Assembly (NCBI RefSeq): GCF_025452195.1 | Contig: NZ_CP104972.1 | Coordinates: 124,001 to 188,000, forward strand | DNA: 64,000 nt | Origin: Phyllobacterium zundukense | Lineage (GTDB): Bacteria; Pseudomonadota; Alphaproteobacteria; Rhizobiales; Rhizobiaceae | Reading direction: 5' to 3' | In this document: positions 27,438-35,693 of the stretch, in pieces | Numbering within the stretch: the stretch's first letter is position 1 | How the letters are laid out: each line of letters starts with the position of its first letter | The notes under the pieces: model-generated | Databases searched by the model: none | Told to the model about the DNA's origin: nothing | Seen by the model: the letters and a program-made list of their open reading frames with translations, nothing else | Translations under genes and position numbers: made by a program

Positions 27438-28358
27438 TCAGCGTGCACGAATGCGCGGATCGATAAGCGGTGCAATAATGTCCGCCACGAGATTGCCGAG
27501 AACGATGGCGAGCGCCGAAACGAGCGTCACGCCCATGATGATCGGGATGTCGACCTGCTGTATCGCCTGCCAGGCGAGTTGACCGATACCGGGCCATCCG
27601 TAAACGGCCTCGACAACCACAACGCCGCCCATGAACTGGCCGATATCGATTCCGATCATCGCAATGATGGGCAGCATGGCATTGGGAAGGGCGTGCCGGA
27701 GGATGATACGGGCCGACGATAGGCCTTTGGCCCGCGCGGTCCTGACGTAATCCTGATTGAGAACGTCGATCATGGCCGAGCGCACCATGCGGGCGTACCA
27801 TCCCGCGCCAAGAATACCGAGCGTCGCCGCCGGCAAAACCACATGGGCTGGCGTGCCGAAACCGCTCATCGGGAACCAGCCAAGTGTCACTGCGAAAACA
27901 TAAAGAAGAAGCAGGGCCACGACGAATTGGGGAGCGGAAACACCAACAAACGACGCCATCATGACAACCCTGTCGAACGCCCCGCCACGGCGTAGCGCTG
28001 CAATAATGCCGAACATGAGGCCAAGAACGACTTCGACCAGAATGCCCGCCGCCATCAAAACAAGTGTGGCTGGGATACGGGCCGCTATCAAAGATCCGAC
28101 ATCTGTCTTCTGCGCATAGGAGCGGCCAAGATCGCCCTGTACGATGCCCTGCAGATAGGTCCAGAACTGAACGAGGAGCGGTTGGTCAAGACCAAGTTCC
28201 CGGCGGATATTGGCAACCGTCTGCGCTGTCGCACTGCGGCCTGCAATCATGCGTGCCGGGTCAGCTGGCAGGGCATAAAGCAGCAGGAAGGTGATTGCCG
28301 CCACACCAAGCAAGATCAGAGCGGTTTGCACAAGGCGGCGCAGGACAAGGAGTGCCAT
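27438..28358 (-). CDS. ABC transporter permease, DppB type
   Basis: A 306-residue inner-membrane protein beginning MALLVLRRLVQTALILLGVA. The EAA loop reads YVRTARAKGLSSARIILRHA and the C-terminus ends IDPRIRAR. I choose the ATG at 28358, one base after the upstream permease stop. An in-frame upstream start at 28406 would overlap that gene by 47 bases and gives a non-typical leader. Confidence 0.9.
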   Translation of the reverse strand: MALLVLRRLVQTALILLGVAAITFLLLYALPADPARMIAGRSATAQTVANIRRELGLDQPLLVQFWTYLQGIVQGDLGRSYAQKTDVGSLIAARIPATLVLMAAGILVEVVLGLMFGIIAALRRGGAFDRVVMMASFVGVSAPQFVVALLLLYVFAVTLGWFPMSGFGTPAHVVLPAATLGILGAGWYARMVRSAMIDVLNQDYVRTARAKGLSSARIILRHALPNAMLPIIAMIGIDIGQFMGGVVVVEAVYGWPGIGQLAWQAIQQVDIPIIMGVTLVSALAIVLGNLVADIIAPLIDPRIRAR

Positions 28359-28359
28359 A

Positions 28360-29211
28360 TCAGCCACGCCCCCGCTGTGTCGGATCGAGAATGTCGCGCA
28401 ACGCATCGCCGACGAGATTAAACGACAGCGCCGTTAAAAGAATAATTGCACCGGGGAAGAACACGAGCCAGGGAGCCGCTTGAAAATAGCTCTGGCTTTC
28501 GAAAATGATATTGCCCCAGGACGGCTGCGGTGGCTGCACCCCGATGCCCAGAAATGACAACGTCGCTTCCAGAAGCACGGTCGTTGCGATGCCAAGCGTA
28601 CCCCAGACGATGGCTGTCGGCATCAGATGCGGGAGAATGTGCATGAACACAATGCGGAAATGTCCAGCACCGAGCGAACGCTCCGCGAGTATGAAATCCC
28701 GTTCGACCAGGCCTCGTGTCTCCGTATAGACGATGCGCGCCACCTGCACCCAGTTCACCAGCGCGATAACCATCGCGACGATCCACAGGCTGGGTCGAAG
28801 CAGTGCCGCGAGTACGATAGCGAGAAGAAGGGCGGGAAACGCCATCATCAAATCTGTGAAGCGCATGAGCAGCCCGCCAACGAAGCCGCGCAAATACCCA
28901 GAGAGAATGCCAATGAACAATCCGATCGCAACGGCGATTCCGTTGGCGACGAGACCGATGACCAAGGAAGTGCGAGCACCGAAAAGCAGCCGCGAAAACA
29001 GATCGCGCCCCAACGTATCTGTTCCAAGCAGAAACTGGTCGCTTGGCGGCATGGGAGCCCCTTCAAGCGTCAGCCCGTCGAACATCTGATTATCGGGACT
29101 ATAGGGCGCGATAAGGGGCGCTGCGATTGCCATTGCCACAACCACCACAACGACGATGAGCCCGAAAAGCGCTGACGGCTGGCGCAACATGGCCTTCACT
29201 ACGCGCATCAA
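28360..29211 (-). CDS. ABC transporter permease, DppC type
   Basis: A 283-residue membrane protein with the DppC signature FLLGTDTLGRDLFSRLLFGA and EAA region FILAERSLGAGHFRIVFMHI. It starts inside the last four bases of the ANTAR regulator gene, so translation is coupled. It is the first transporter gene in the operon, which links the antiterminator directly to the importer. Confidence 0.92.
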   Translation of the reverse strand: MMRVVKAMLRQPSALFGLIVVVVVVAMAIAAPLIAPYSPDNQMFDGLTLEGAPMPPSDQFLLGTDTLGRDLFSRLLFGARTSLVIGLVANGIAVAIGLFIGILSGYLRGFVGGLLMRFTDLMMAFPALLLAIVLAALLRPSLWIVAMVIALVNWVQVARIVYTETRGLVERDFILAERSLGAGHFRIVFMHILPHLMPTAIVWGTLGIATTVLLEATLSFLGIGVQPPQPSWGNIIFESQSYFQAAPWLVFFPGAIILLTALSFNLVGDALRDILDPTQRGRG

Positions 29212-29789
29212 CCGGCCTCCGGCAGGGGTTCTGCGCCACCGACAATCGAGGCAGCGACCTGTTCCATCGGAAGCCTTTTCTGCATCGCGCAGTTGCGCAA
29301 GATGCTGTAGGCATGCTCTTCGTCAATCTGCCGGGCCACCATGATTTTCTGTACCGCGGCATGAACCAATGGGCGGAGGCGAATACGCTCTTCGAGGTGC
29401 AGCAGTCTGTTGCGAACCGCTTCACGCTCCTTGTGGATGCTCACTGCCATAACCAGTGCAGGATAGATCGCAGACGCAGTAATCGGCTTGGATATGATCG
29501 TGCAAGAACCGTTTTCCATTAGCCAGGCGATGCGGCCCGGCGCTTCCGATCCGAGAAGTGCGACAACTGGCCGGGGTGCGCTGGCGCCGCTCCAAGGCAG
29601 AAGGTCGCTCCATCCCTGATCCGCATCAACCAGAATTACGTCTGGCAGTTCGTCGGCATCGAGTGGAATCCATTGGACTGTCACGTGGAAACCCAACAGC
29701 TTCAACTGACGCGTCAGCCGCTCCGTCGTGGCGTCGGAACGGTGCAGGACGGTAACCCGCCAACCGGTGAAGTTCGGCGTCTCCTTCAT
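29208..29789 (-). CDS. ANTAR-domain RNA-binding antiterminator (AmiR type)
   Basis: A 193-residue protein. The N-terminal half is a degenerate receiver-like domain (VTVLHRSDATTERLTRQLK, DVILVDADQGW). The C-terminal half is a coiled coil (REAVRNRLLHLEERIRLRPL) followed by the ANTAR helices VHAAVQKIMVARQIDEEHAY and LRNCAMQKRLPMEQVAASIV. ANTAR proteins bind paired hexaloop hairpins in leader RNAs and stop a terminator from forming. Its start overlaps the stop of the AmiC-like gene by four bases, as in the Pseudomonas amiC-amiR pair, where AmiC sequesters AmiR until an amide binds. Confidence 0.9.
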   Translation of the reverse strand: MKETPNFTGWRVTVLHRSDATTERLTRQLKLLGFHVTVQWIPLDADELPDVILVDADQGWSDLLPWSGASAPRPVVALLGSEAPGRIAWLMENGSCTIISKPITASAIYPALVMAVSIHKEREAVRNRLLHLEERIRLRPLVHAAVQKIMVARQIDEEHAYSILRNCAMQKRLPMEQVAASIVGGAEPLPEAG

Positions 29790-30919
29790 GACACGATCCG
29801 CAATTTCGGTACTGAGCGCCTACGGCGTCCGGTCAGATAGGGGTCAGCTGCGATTGCAGGCTGCGAGGCGATGATATCGAAACCATTATCGGCGGTGATG
29901 CGGCCGAGATGAAATGGCAGCGCCGCATGATTGGTTTCGCCATCGATCCGAATAGTGCCATGTACTGTCGACAGGGGTGCTCCCGACAATCTGCGGCGAA
30001 CGATTTGTGGCTCGTCCGTTCCTGCGGCCAGAATGGTTTCGCCGCACATTTTTACTGCGGAGTAGGCGCTGGCGAAGAAATTGGAAATGCGCCGCTCCGT
30101 CCCGAAGCGCTTTGCGAGGCGCGCCTTGAACGCCAGATTTTCGGGCGAATTAAGGCTGTCGAAGTACGAAGCTGCCGACAATTGTCCCGTAGCAACGCCG
30201 CGACCGACTTCGCCGAGTTCGCATTCCGTCAGATCGCAACTGACAACGGGGCAGTTCTCGGGCCTGAAGGCCGGGTCGCGATCTCCAAGCTGCTTGAAAG
30301 CTTTCAGGAAAGCATAGCTTGCCGGACCAATAAGATTACTGAGGACGAAACTTGGCCTGCGCTGTTCGATGTCATTGACGATGCGTTCAACCGCCGTTTC
30401 TTCGAACGGCAAATAGCGCTCGCCAAGAATCTCACCCTCCGACTCGTTGATCAGTTCACGCGAGAGCCTATTCATCTCCCAACCCCATACATAATTGGCG
30501 CCGACGAGGTAAGGCCGCTTGCCATAGCGAGGAAGGAGATACTCGAACAGGGGGATAAGATGCTGATTGGGACAAGCGCCGGTATAGATGACGTTCTCAT
30601 TGGCTTCGAAGCCCTCATAGGGGCACATATACCAAAGCAGACCATCATGTTTTTCGACAAGCGGAATGACTTCCTTGCGCGCCAGAGACGTGATCGTTCC
30701 AACGATGTGGCGGCAACCGGAAGCGCGCAGCATTGAACGTGCGCCTTCGAGATATTCCGGGATTATGCCATGCGGATCGATGAAAATTGGCTGGATCAAA
30801 TCGCCATGCGCAGCGCCCAACTCTTCCATCGCAAATTCGGCGCCCTCGCGGGATTCTCGCCCCATCGCGCCATAGGGTCCCGTAGTCGAATAAAGAATGC
30901 CGATTTTTACCGCGTCCAT
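29786..30919 (-). CDS. AmiC-like cytoplasmic amide/urea-type sensor protein
   Basis: A 377-residue type I periplasmic-binding fold protein without a signal peptide. It begins VKIGILYSTTGPYGAMGRES and has EYLEGARSMLRASGCRHIVG, LLWYMCPYEGFEANENVIYT, PYLVGANYVWGWEMNR and NFFASAYSAVKM, the Leu/Ile/Val-AmiC-urea binding family layout. In Pseudomonas aeruginosa AmiC binds amides and releases AmiR. I infer the same sensor role because the ANTAR gene follows with a four-base overlap. It is the first gene of the operon, just after the leader terminator. The ligand is unknown. Confidence 0.9.
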   Translation of the reverse strand: MDAVKIGILYSTTGPYGAMGRESREGAEFAMEELGAAHGDLIQPIFIDPHGIIPEYLEGARSMLRASGCRHIVGTITSLARKEVIPLVEKHDGLLWYMCPYEGFEANENVIYTGACPNQHLIPLFEYLLPRYGKRPYLVGANYVWGWEMNRLSRELINESEGEILGERYLPFEETAVERIVNDIEQRRPSFVLSNLIGPASYAFLKAFKQLGDRDPAFRPENCPVVSCDLTECELGEVGRGVATGQLSAASYFDSLNSPENLAFKARLAKRFGTERRISNFFASAYSAVKMCGETILAAGTDEPQIVRRRLSGAPLSTVHGTIRIDGETNHAALPFHLGRITADNGFDIIASQPAIAADPYLTGRRRRSVPKLRIVS

Positions 30920-30934
30920 TAACCTGCCAATACG

Positions 30935-31023
30935 AAAAACCCCACGACGCTTGCTCCCATCTAAGACGGGGCGTCATGGGGCGAAACTGCCCGGCGACCA
31001 TCGAAAGTCATGTGATTGCATGA
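30935..31023 (-). promoter_or_regulatory. Leader RNA with two hexaloop hairpins and a terminator (ANTAR target candidate)
   Basis: In transcript order the leader holds P1 (31023-31008, stem TCATG/CATGA, six-base loop CAATCA), then P2 (30992-30979, stem GGGC/GCCC, six-base loop AGTTTC), then a terminator (10-bp stem 30981-30972 with 30949-30940, one G-U pair, then GTTTTT). The 3' arm of P2 shares bases 30979-30981 with the terminator stem, so the two are mutually exclusive. Paired hexaloops upstream of a terminator are the known ANTAR target design. P2 keeps the A at loop position 1; neither loop has the usual G at position 4. Confidence 0.65.
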
Positions 31024-31057
31024 TTGCAGAAGCTATGCTCAATCTGCAGGCATGATT

Positions 31058-31084
31058 AAAATACGGGCAAGCAATCCTTGTCAA
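31058..31084 (-). promoter_or_regulatory. Candidate sigma-70 promoter of the AmiC/ANTAR operon
   Basis: TTGACA (31084-31079) is followed after 15 bases by TATTTT (31063-31058), or after 17 bases by TTTTAA. Transcription would begin near 31050, just upstream of hairpin P1, which fits a leader of about 130 bases before the amiC-like start. Confidence 0.45.
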
Positions 31085-31433
31085 GTGGGAATCGATCAGT
31101 GCCCGGGGCTTGGTGCATCGACACCGAAAATCGCTCACAGAGTTTAGAGCAACAGCTGATATTAGGGCGACTTCAGTCAAACTGGATGCTCACGATACCC
31201 TTCAAACATAATTCCGAATCGCACATACCGGATCCCGAAACCGAAACCGAAGTCGAAGTGCGAGGCGACAATACTGGGATGAGTAGTGACGGCTGATTCT
31301 CAGAGCTGGCAACATCCTAAGCGGATACGGTTTCATTGGAGGCATTATGCGATCTTCTCAGCAAACTCGGTGGATTCTATTGCGAAGTGCGACACGTTCA
31401 TAACATCAACGTGTTGGCTTTGGAGAAGAATGC

Positions 31434-31866
31434 ATGCCTCGCCTCCACGTGCAGCTCGATCTGGATGAATGTCGCAAACTGTATCGGTATTGAGAAAACA
31501 AACTGCCCGTCGATGAGATAGCCAGACTGCTCGGCAGGCATCGTTCGACGATTTATCGCGAACTGAAACGCAACCATGTCCACGACCCGCAATTCAAACA
31601 ATATAGCGGCCATTACCCGCTGACGGCCAACGACCTGTGTTTGCGTCGCCGTCATGTCCGGCGCAAGCTTGTCCGTTATCCAGGTTTGCGGCACTGTCGA
31701 GAACACCAACCGGCGCATCCTGCCGCGCTACACCGACCTGATGCAGATCGACGGCTTGCACCTCAGCCGGCTCTGTCGCGATCTGAATACCACCCCGCGC
31801 AAATGCCTCGGTTACCGAACACCAGAAGAAGTCTTTGACCAGCACTTGCACAGCTATGAAGTCGAC
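31434..31866 (+). pseudogene. Decayed IS30-family transposase
   Basis: The reading starts MPRLHVQLDLDECRKLYR and then meets a stop. In another frame it continues VDEIARLLGRHRSTIYRELK, the helix-turn-helix of IS30 transposases. A large internal part including the catalytic core is missing. The end is recognisable in a third frame: LHLSRLCRDLNTTPRKCLGY then RTPEEVFDQHLHS. Stops, frame changes and the internal deletion make it non-functional. It marks the boundary between the transporter operon and the glycan locus. Confidence 0.75.
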
Positions 31867-32356
31867 TACCCTCACCCCACGCCTGTCGCACTTCAGATGG
31901 AATCTACAAAAAGTGCTTCCCCACAGATCTCATTAGCGAAACGGAACCGCGGTTATCGTTCGTTTAAAGCCCTGATGGAAGCACCTGCGCGATCAGTTCC
32001 CGTTCGTCGCAGATTATTGCGTCGAACTTCGATCGGACCGCGCCCGACTTATGCCGGACCGTAGTCAGACTTTGGTCTGATTACGGTGCGACCAATGTTT
32101 GATATGGAAAGATTTGGGAGGCAGGCAAGCACCTTGCTCTTTCTGCCACGGGCCAAATACGAGCTGCCCCTATTGTTCTGTGCCGAATGAAGCTTTGGTA
32201 CGTCGTCCGGCGGCTGATTTTTTAGCGGGGTGATCACGCCCCGATCGCTTGTTTGTTGGGTCAACGAGGGAGGCCACTCGGCAAGAACCGTCGCTGGTTG
32301 GAGGGGTTGGCGCGGTCCAGGAGCTTGCCGGCATAGCTGAACGCTGAAGGATCCCG
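31867..32356. other. Non-coding region ahead of the glycan locus
   Basis: No gene is supported here. It contains the long dyad at 32059-32086 and must hold the promoter for the acyltransferase gene. Its left part may be IS-derived; I did not find the IS30 terminal repeats. Confidence 0.5.
32059..32086. promoter_or_regulatory. Dyad operator site A, upstream of the acyltransferase gene
   Basis: CCGTAGTCAGAC (32059-32070) and GTCTGATTACGG (32075-32086) are inverted repeats with one mismatch around TTTG. The 16-bp core TCAGACTTTGGTCTGA (32065-32080) is a perfect dyad. The same core recurs at 38446-38461 and 38630-38645. It lies about 277 bases upstream of the acyltransferase ATG. Confidence 0.6.
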
Positions 32357-33538
32357 ATGTCGAATGTGCGTTATCGGCAGTTGGACGGTCTGAGAGCCGT
32401 TGCCGTCGCCATGGTATTGTATGCGCATTTTTTTGCTGCCGATGGCTCCTATTGGGGCCACGTCGGAGTGCGCCTGTTCTTCGTGCTGAGCGGTTTCCTG
32501 ATTACGCGGCTTCTCCTGGAGGCGCGCTCCGCCGCAGAATTCGAACCCGTTGCGGCACTCAAGTCGTTTTACATTCGCCGGGCATTGCGCATTTTCCCCC
32601 CATATTTTGGCATGTTGGGCTTCGTCTGGCTGGCGGGCCTGGAGGAATCCAAACGAGTGCTAGCCTGGCACACGTTTTACCTTTCGAATTTCTGGTATGC
32701 CCTTCGCGATGAGTGGACGCCGTGGATCTTATGTCACACCTGGAGTCTGAGTATCGAAGAGCAGTTCTACATCATCTGGCCGTTGATTATTCTGTTGGCA
32801 CCGCGTCGTTCGATCGAACGGATTTGTATTGGCGTCATCCTCTTTTCGTTAGCATTTCGCTTCTGCTGGCCTGTTACGGGAACGCCTTCTCTCGCGCGTG
32901 ATCTGCTTCCTCCGGCATCAATGGACGCACTGGCATCCGGTGCATTGCTCGCAGCCTGGCGAACGAGGACTTTGCTCACGCCGCGATGGATGTCGATGAG
33001 CTGGGTGCCGCTCGCGGCCGCTTTCCTCATTTTGTTGTGGCTCAGACCGATGCAGGTGTCTGTGATGCAGGATTGGGCACGCTGGATCGGGCTCGAGGTT
33101 CTTCCCCTCGTCCCGCTCGTGATGATTGTGGGCTACTGTTCCGCAGGATTGGGCGGCTATCTGGGTCGGGTCGCCGAATACCCGCCACTGACTGCCCTTG
33201 GTCGCATCAGCTACGGCGTTTACCTTTTTCACGCGATCGTTCTTGCTTTTGTCGTCAAGGCTCAACCCTGGATACCCGTTAATGTCTCGGAGCAAGGACT
33301 TGGCCGGCTCCTCATTGCCGGCGCCGGCACTCTGATGCTCGCTTCGATCTCATGGCTGGTCCTGGAAAAGCGGGTCAACGCACTAAAAGATTTTTTCCCT
33401 TACGTGGTTCCAAAAGAGCCTAGCACCGCTCTAGGGCTATACGGGACGAAAGACCAAGGGGGGCCCGCTTATCTGTACCATCACTCGATGACCGCGCTCT
33501 CCCAAACCCTCAATCGTCAACGAACTGGCCCACGGTGA
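32357..33538 (+). CDS. Membrane acyltransferase (acyltransferase-3 / OafA type)
   Basis: A 393-residue protein with about ten transmembrane helices. It starts with the family motif YRQLDGLRAVAVAMVLYAHF; His24 is the putative catalytic His. LFFVLSGFLITRLLLE and WSLSIEEQFYIIWPL are further acyltransferase-3 hallmarks. Members transfer acetyl or other acyl groups from the cytoplasm to sugars of surface polysaccharides. It is the first gene of a co-directional glycan cluster, with the next gene starting 3 bases after its stop. Confidence 0.9.
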   Translation: MSNVRYRQLDGLRAVAVAMVLYAHFFAADGSYWGHVGVRLFFVLSGFLITRLLLEARSAAEFEPVAALKSFYIRRALRIFPPYFGMLGFVWLAGLEESKRVLAWHTFYLSNFWYALRDEWTPWILCHTWSLSIEEQFYIIWPLIILLAPRRSIERICIGVILFSLAFRFCWPVTGTPSLARDLLPPASMDALASGALLAAWRTRTLLTPRWMSMSWVPLAAAFLILLWLRPMQVSVMQDWARWIGLEVLPLVPLVMIVGYCSAGLGGYLGRVAEYPPLTALGRISYGVYLFHAIVLAFVVKAQPWIPVNVSEQGLGRLLIAGAGTLMLASISWLVLEKRVNALKDFFPYVVPKEPSTALGLYGTKDQGGPAYLYHHSMTALSQTLNRQRTGPR

Positions 33539-33541
33539 ACC

Positions 33542-34651
33542 ATGGCGCACACTCCACTCGTCTCCGTCCTGTTACCTGTCTACAACGGTGAACCCTACCT
33601 CGCCGCGGCGCTCGCCAGCATTCTACGTCAGGATCATGAGCGTCTGGAGGTCATAGCGATCGATGACGGCTCAACGGATAGCTCTTTGCAGATTCTGCAG
33701 CGGTACCAGAAGGCCGACGGTCGTATATCCATCGTCTCACGAGAGAACCGTGGCCTCATCGCGACCTTGAACGAGGCCCTGGTTCTGGCCAAGGGTGACC
33801 TTGTCGCCCGGATGGATGCCGATGACGTCTGCTACACGACTCGCCTGTCGCGGCAAGTCTCGGTGTTTAAGGAGCAACCGCACCTCGCAATCTGCGGGAC
33901 GGCTATCGACACGCTCATCGGCGACCGCATCGTGCGGGGCTCGCTTGATCCGCTATACCAGTGGGCAAGTTTAGGGACATTATCCAAGTTCTTTACGATC
34001 TTCATGCACTCGACCGTGGTCTACAACAGAAAAGTCATCCCGGCCGAGATGCTCTTTTATGACGCGCGCTATGTGCATGCCGAAGATTTCGATCTTTTCA
34101 GACGGATTACGGATCGCTTTTCAGCGGCAATGATCGGTGAAAGTTTGGTCGCCTACCGTATCCACGGCGAAAGCGTCACAAACAAACACAAGCGACAAAT
34201 GCGCAAGACGCATCTGAAAATCGTCGCTGAGAATCTCGAGCGAGAAGGTTTGGTCGATAGGTCTGATGTTTTCGACGACATCGCCGACGCCGTGACGACG
34301 AAAAGTGTTCAGCAGGTTGCGGAATGTATCCTGGGGCTCGAAAAGAAGATCTCGACACAACCCGCGGCGATACGGCCAAGTTATGAAGAAGGCACATTGA
34401 ACCTCTTCTACTTTCTCTATCAGCTCATCAGCGATGAACAGCGACCGGAGTTCACGCATGAGTTCTTAACCCGCACGCAAAAATGGGGGCTGATCCGGCG
34501 CCGCGAACGATATAGTCTCCTCCCCGGTGCCTACATGCCGTGGTTCAGTGGCATTTCAATTGCCGCCAACAAGCGCGTCGACGCGTTATCCCGGTATTTG
34601 CAGTCCGTACCCGCTGCGACCGTCCTTCCCCGTTCTGACCTGATCGGCTGA
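33542..34651 (+). CDS. Glycosyltransferase family 2
   Basis: A 369-residue enzyme with a GT-A fold: VSVLLPVYNGEPYLAAALAS at the N-terminus, VIAIDDGSTDSS, LVARMDADDVCY (the DxD region that binds the metal and sugar nucleotide) and FDLFRRITDRFSA. It is soluble or peripheral, with no membrane segment. It sits between the acyltransferase and a second glycosyltransferase with very short gaps, so it is probably one operon. It likely adds one sugar to a lipid-linked glycan; donor and linkage cannot be told. Confidence 0.9.
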   Translation: MAHTPLVSVLLPVYNGEPYLAAALASILRQDHERLEVIAIDDGSTDSSLQILQRYQKADGRISIVSRENRGLIATLNEALVLAKGDLVARMDADDVCYTTRLSRQVSVFKEQPHLAICGTAIDTLIGDRIVRGSLDPLYQWASLGTLSKFFTIFMHSTVVYNRKVIPAEMLFYDARYVHAEDFDLFRRITDRFSAAMIGESLVAYRIHGESVTNKHKRQMRKTHLKIVAENLEREGLVDRSDVFDDIADAVTTKSVQQVAECILGLEKKISTQPAAIRPSYEEGTLNLFYFLYQLISDEQRPEFTHEFLTRTQKWGLIRRRERYSLLPGAYMPWFSGISIAANKRVDALSRYLQSVPAATVLPRSDLIG

Positions 34652-34657
34652 GCTAGA

Positions 34658-35692
34658 ATGGATACCGAACTCCACCAAACCCCTCCGCACAGCTTCAAGA
34701 TGGTGCATGCCCTGTCAACAACAGCTACGCCGGAATCAGAAAAACCGGTGCATGCGAGTTTCATTGTGTGTACGCGAAACCGTGCCGCGGCACTTGCGGC
34801 CTGCATTAGATCAATCGAGGCGGCGTGCCGGTCTCATGCTGCGTTTGCGAGCGAACTCGTCGTTGTCGACAACGGCTCGACGGACAGCACGCGAGAATAC
34901 GTGGCCGGCGTGGCCGCTACCTCGGACATCGCAATCACCCTGCTAGCGGAAGCCCGTCCGGGCTTAGCCGCCGCGCGCAACGCCGGGCTGCGGCACGCGC
35001 GGGGCAACATTGTTATTTTCATCGACGACGATTGCGTAGTTCATCGTGGCTATCTCATTGACCTAGAACGTCACTATGCGACCGGTGAACGTTTGGTCAT
35101 CCGCGGTGGACGCGTTGAGCTCGGCAACGCCAATGATTTACCGTTCACGATCAAGCGGTCGCCGACGCGCGCGCGGCTTACACGCGACGTCCATCCCGGC
35201 GGCTTCGTGGTGGGCTGCAACATGACGATGCATCGCGATGTCGCGGCCCGTATCGGCCGTTTCGACGAGCTGCTCGGCGCGGGTGCTCCGCTGCGAGCCG
35301 CAGAGGACACCGACTACCTGATTCGCGCATTTCAGCTCGACGTCCCTGTCGAGTACGTGCCTGACATGACTGTCTACCACCACCACGGACGAAGCTCTCG
35401 CCGAGATGTCGAAAGGCTCCACCGAAATTACAGCTTGGGCAACGGGGGGCTTTACGTGAAGCATATCCGATGCGCGCCATGGCTGCTTCGTCATTTCTTC
35501 TGGTCCGTGAGGTCGGCTTGCAGGGAGCTTTTCGGCGGCCCTCAATTCGATCGTGAACTGCACCTGTCGCACTGGCCAATTGTATTCATGAATTTGCTGG
35601 GCGCTGTCACGTTCGCGGGTCTTCTCTTAACAAAACGGTGGCGTCGCCGAGAGGTGAGTCAAGACAAACAGGCAACTCTTGAGCTAAGGTGA
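34658..35692 (+). CDS. Glycosyltransferase family 2
   Basis: A 344-residue enzyme. The GT-A motifs are HASFIVCTRNRAAALAACIR, ELVVVDNGSTDSTREY, LAAARNAGLRHARGNIVIFI and DDDC (the DxD motif). The acceptor-side region reads GAPLRAAEDTDYLIRAFQLD, and a hydrophobic segment near the C-terminus (PIVFMNLLGAVTFAGLLL) suggests membrane anchoring. It starts 6 bases after the preceding glycosyltransferase and is followed one base later by the ABC exporter gene. Confidence 0.9.
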   Translation: MDTELHQTPPHSFKMVHALSTTATPESEKPVHASFIVCTRNRAAALAACIRSIEAACRSHAAFASELVVVDNGSTDSTREYVAGVAATSDIAITLLAEARPGLAAARNAGLRHARGNIVIFIDDDCVVHRGYLIDLERHYATGERLVIRGGRVELGNANDLPFTIKRSPTRARLTRDVHPGGFVVGCNMTMHRDVAARIGRFDELLGAGAPLRAAEDTDYLIRAFQLDVPVEYVPDMTVYHHHGRSSRRDVERLHRNYSLGNGGLYVKHIRCAPWLLRHFFWSVRSACRELFGGPQFDRELHLSHWPIVFMNLLGAVTFAGLLLTKRWRRREVSQDKQATLELR

Positions 35693-35693
35693 C

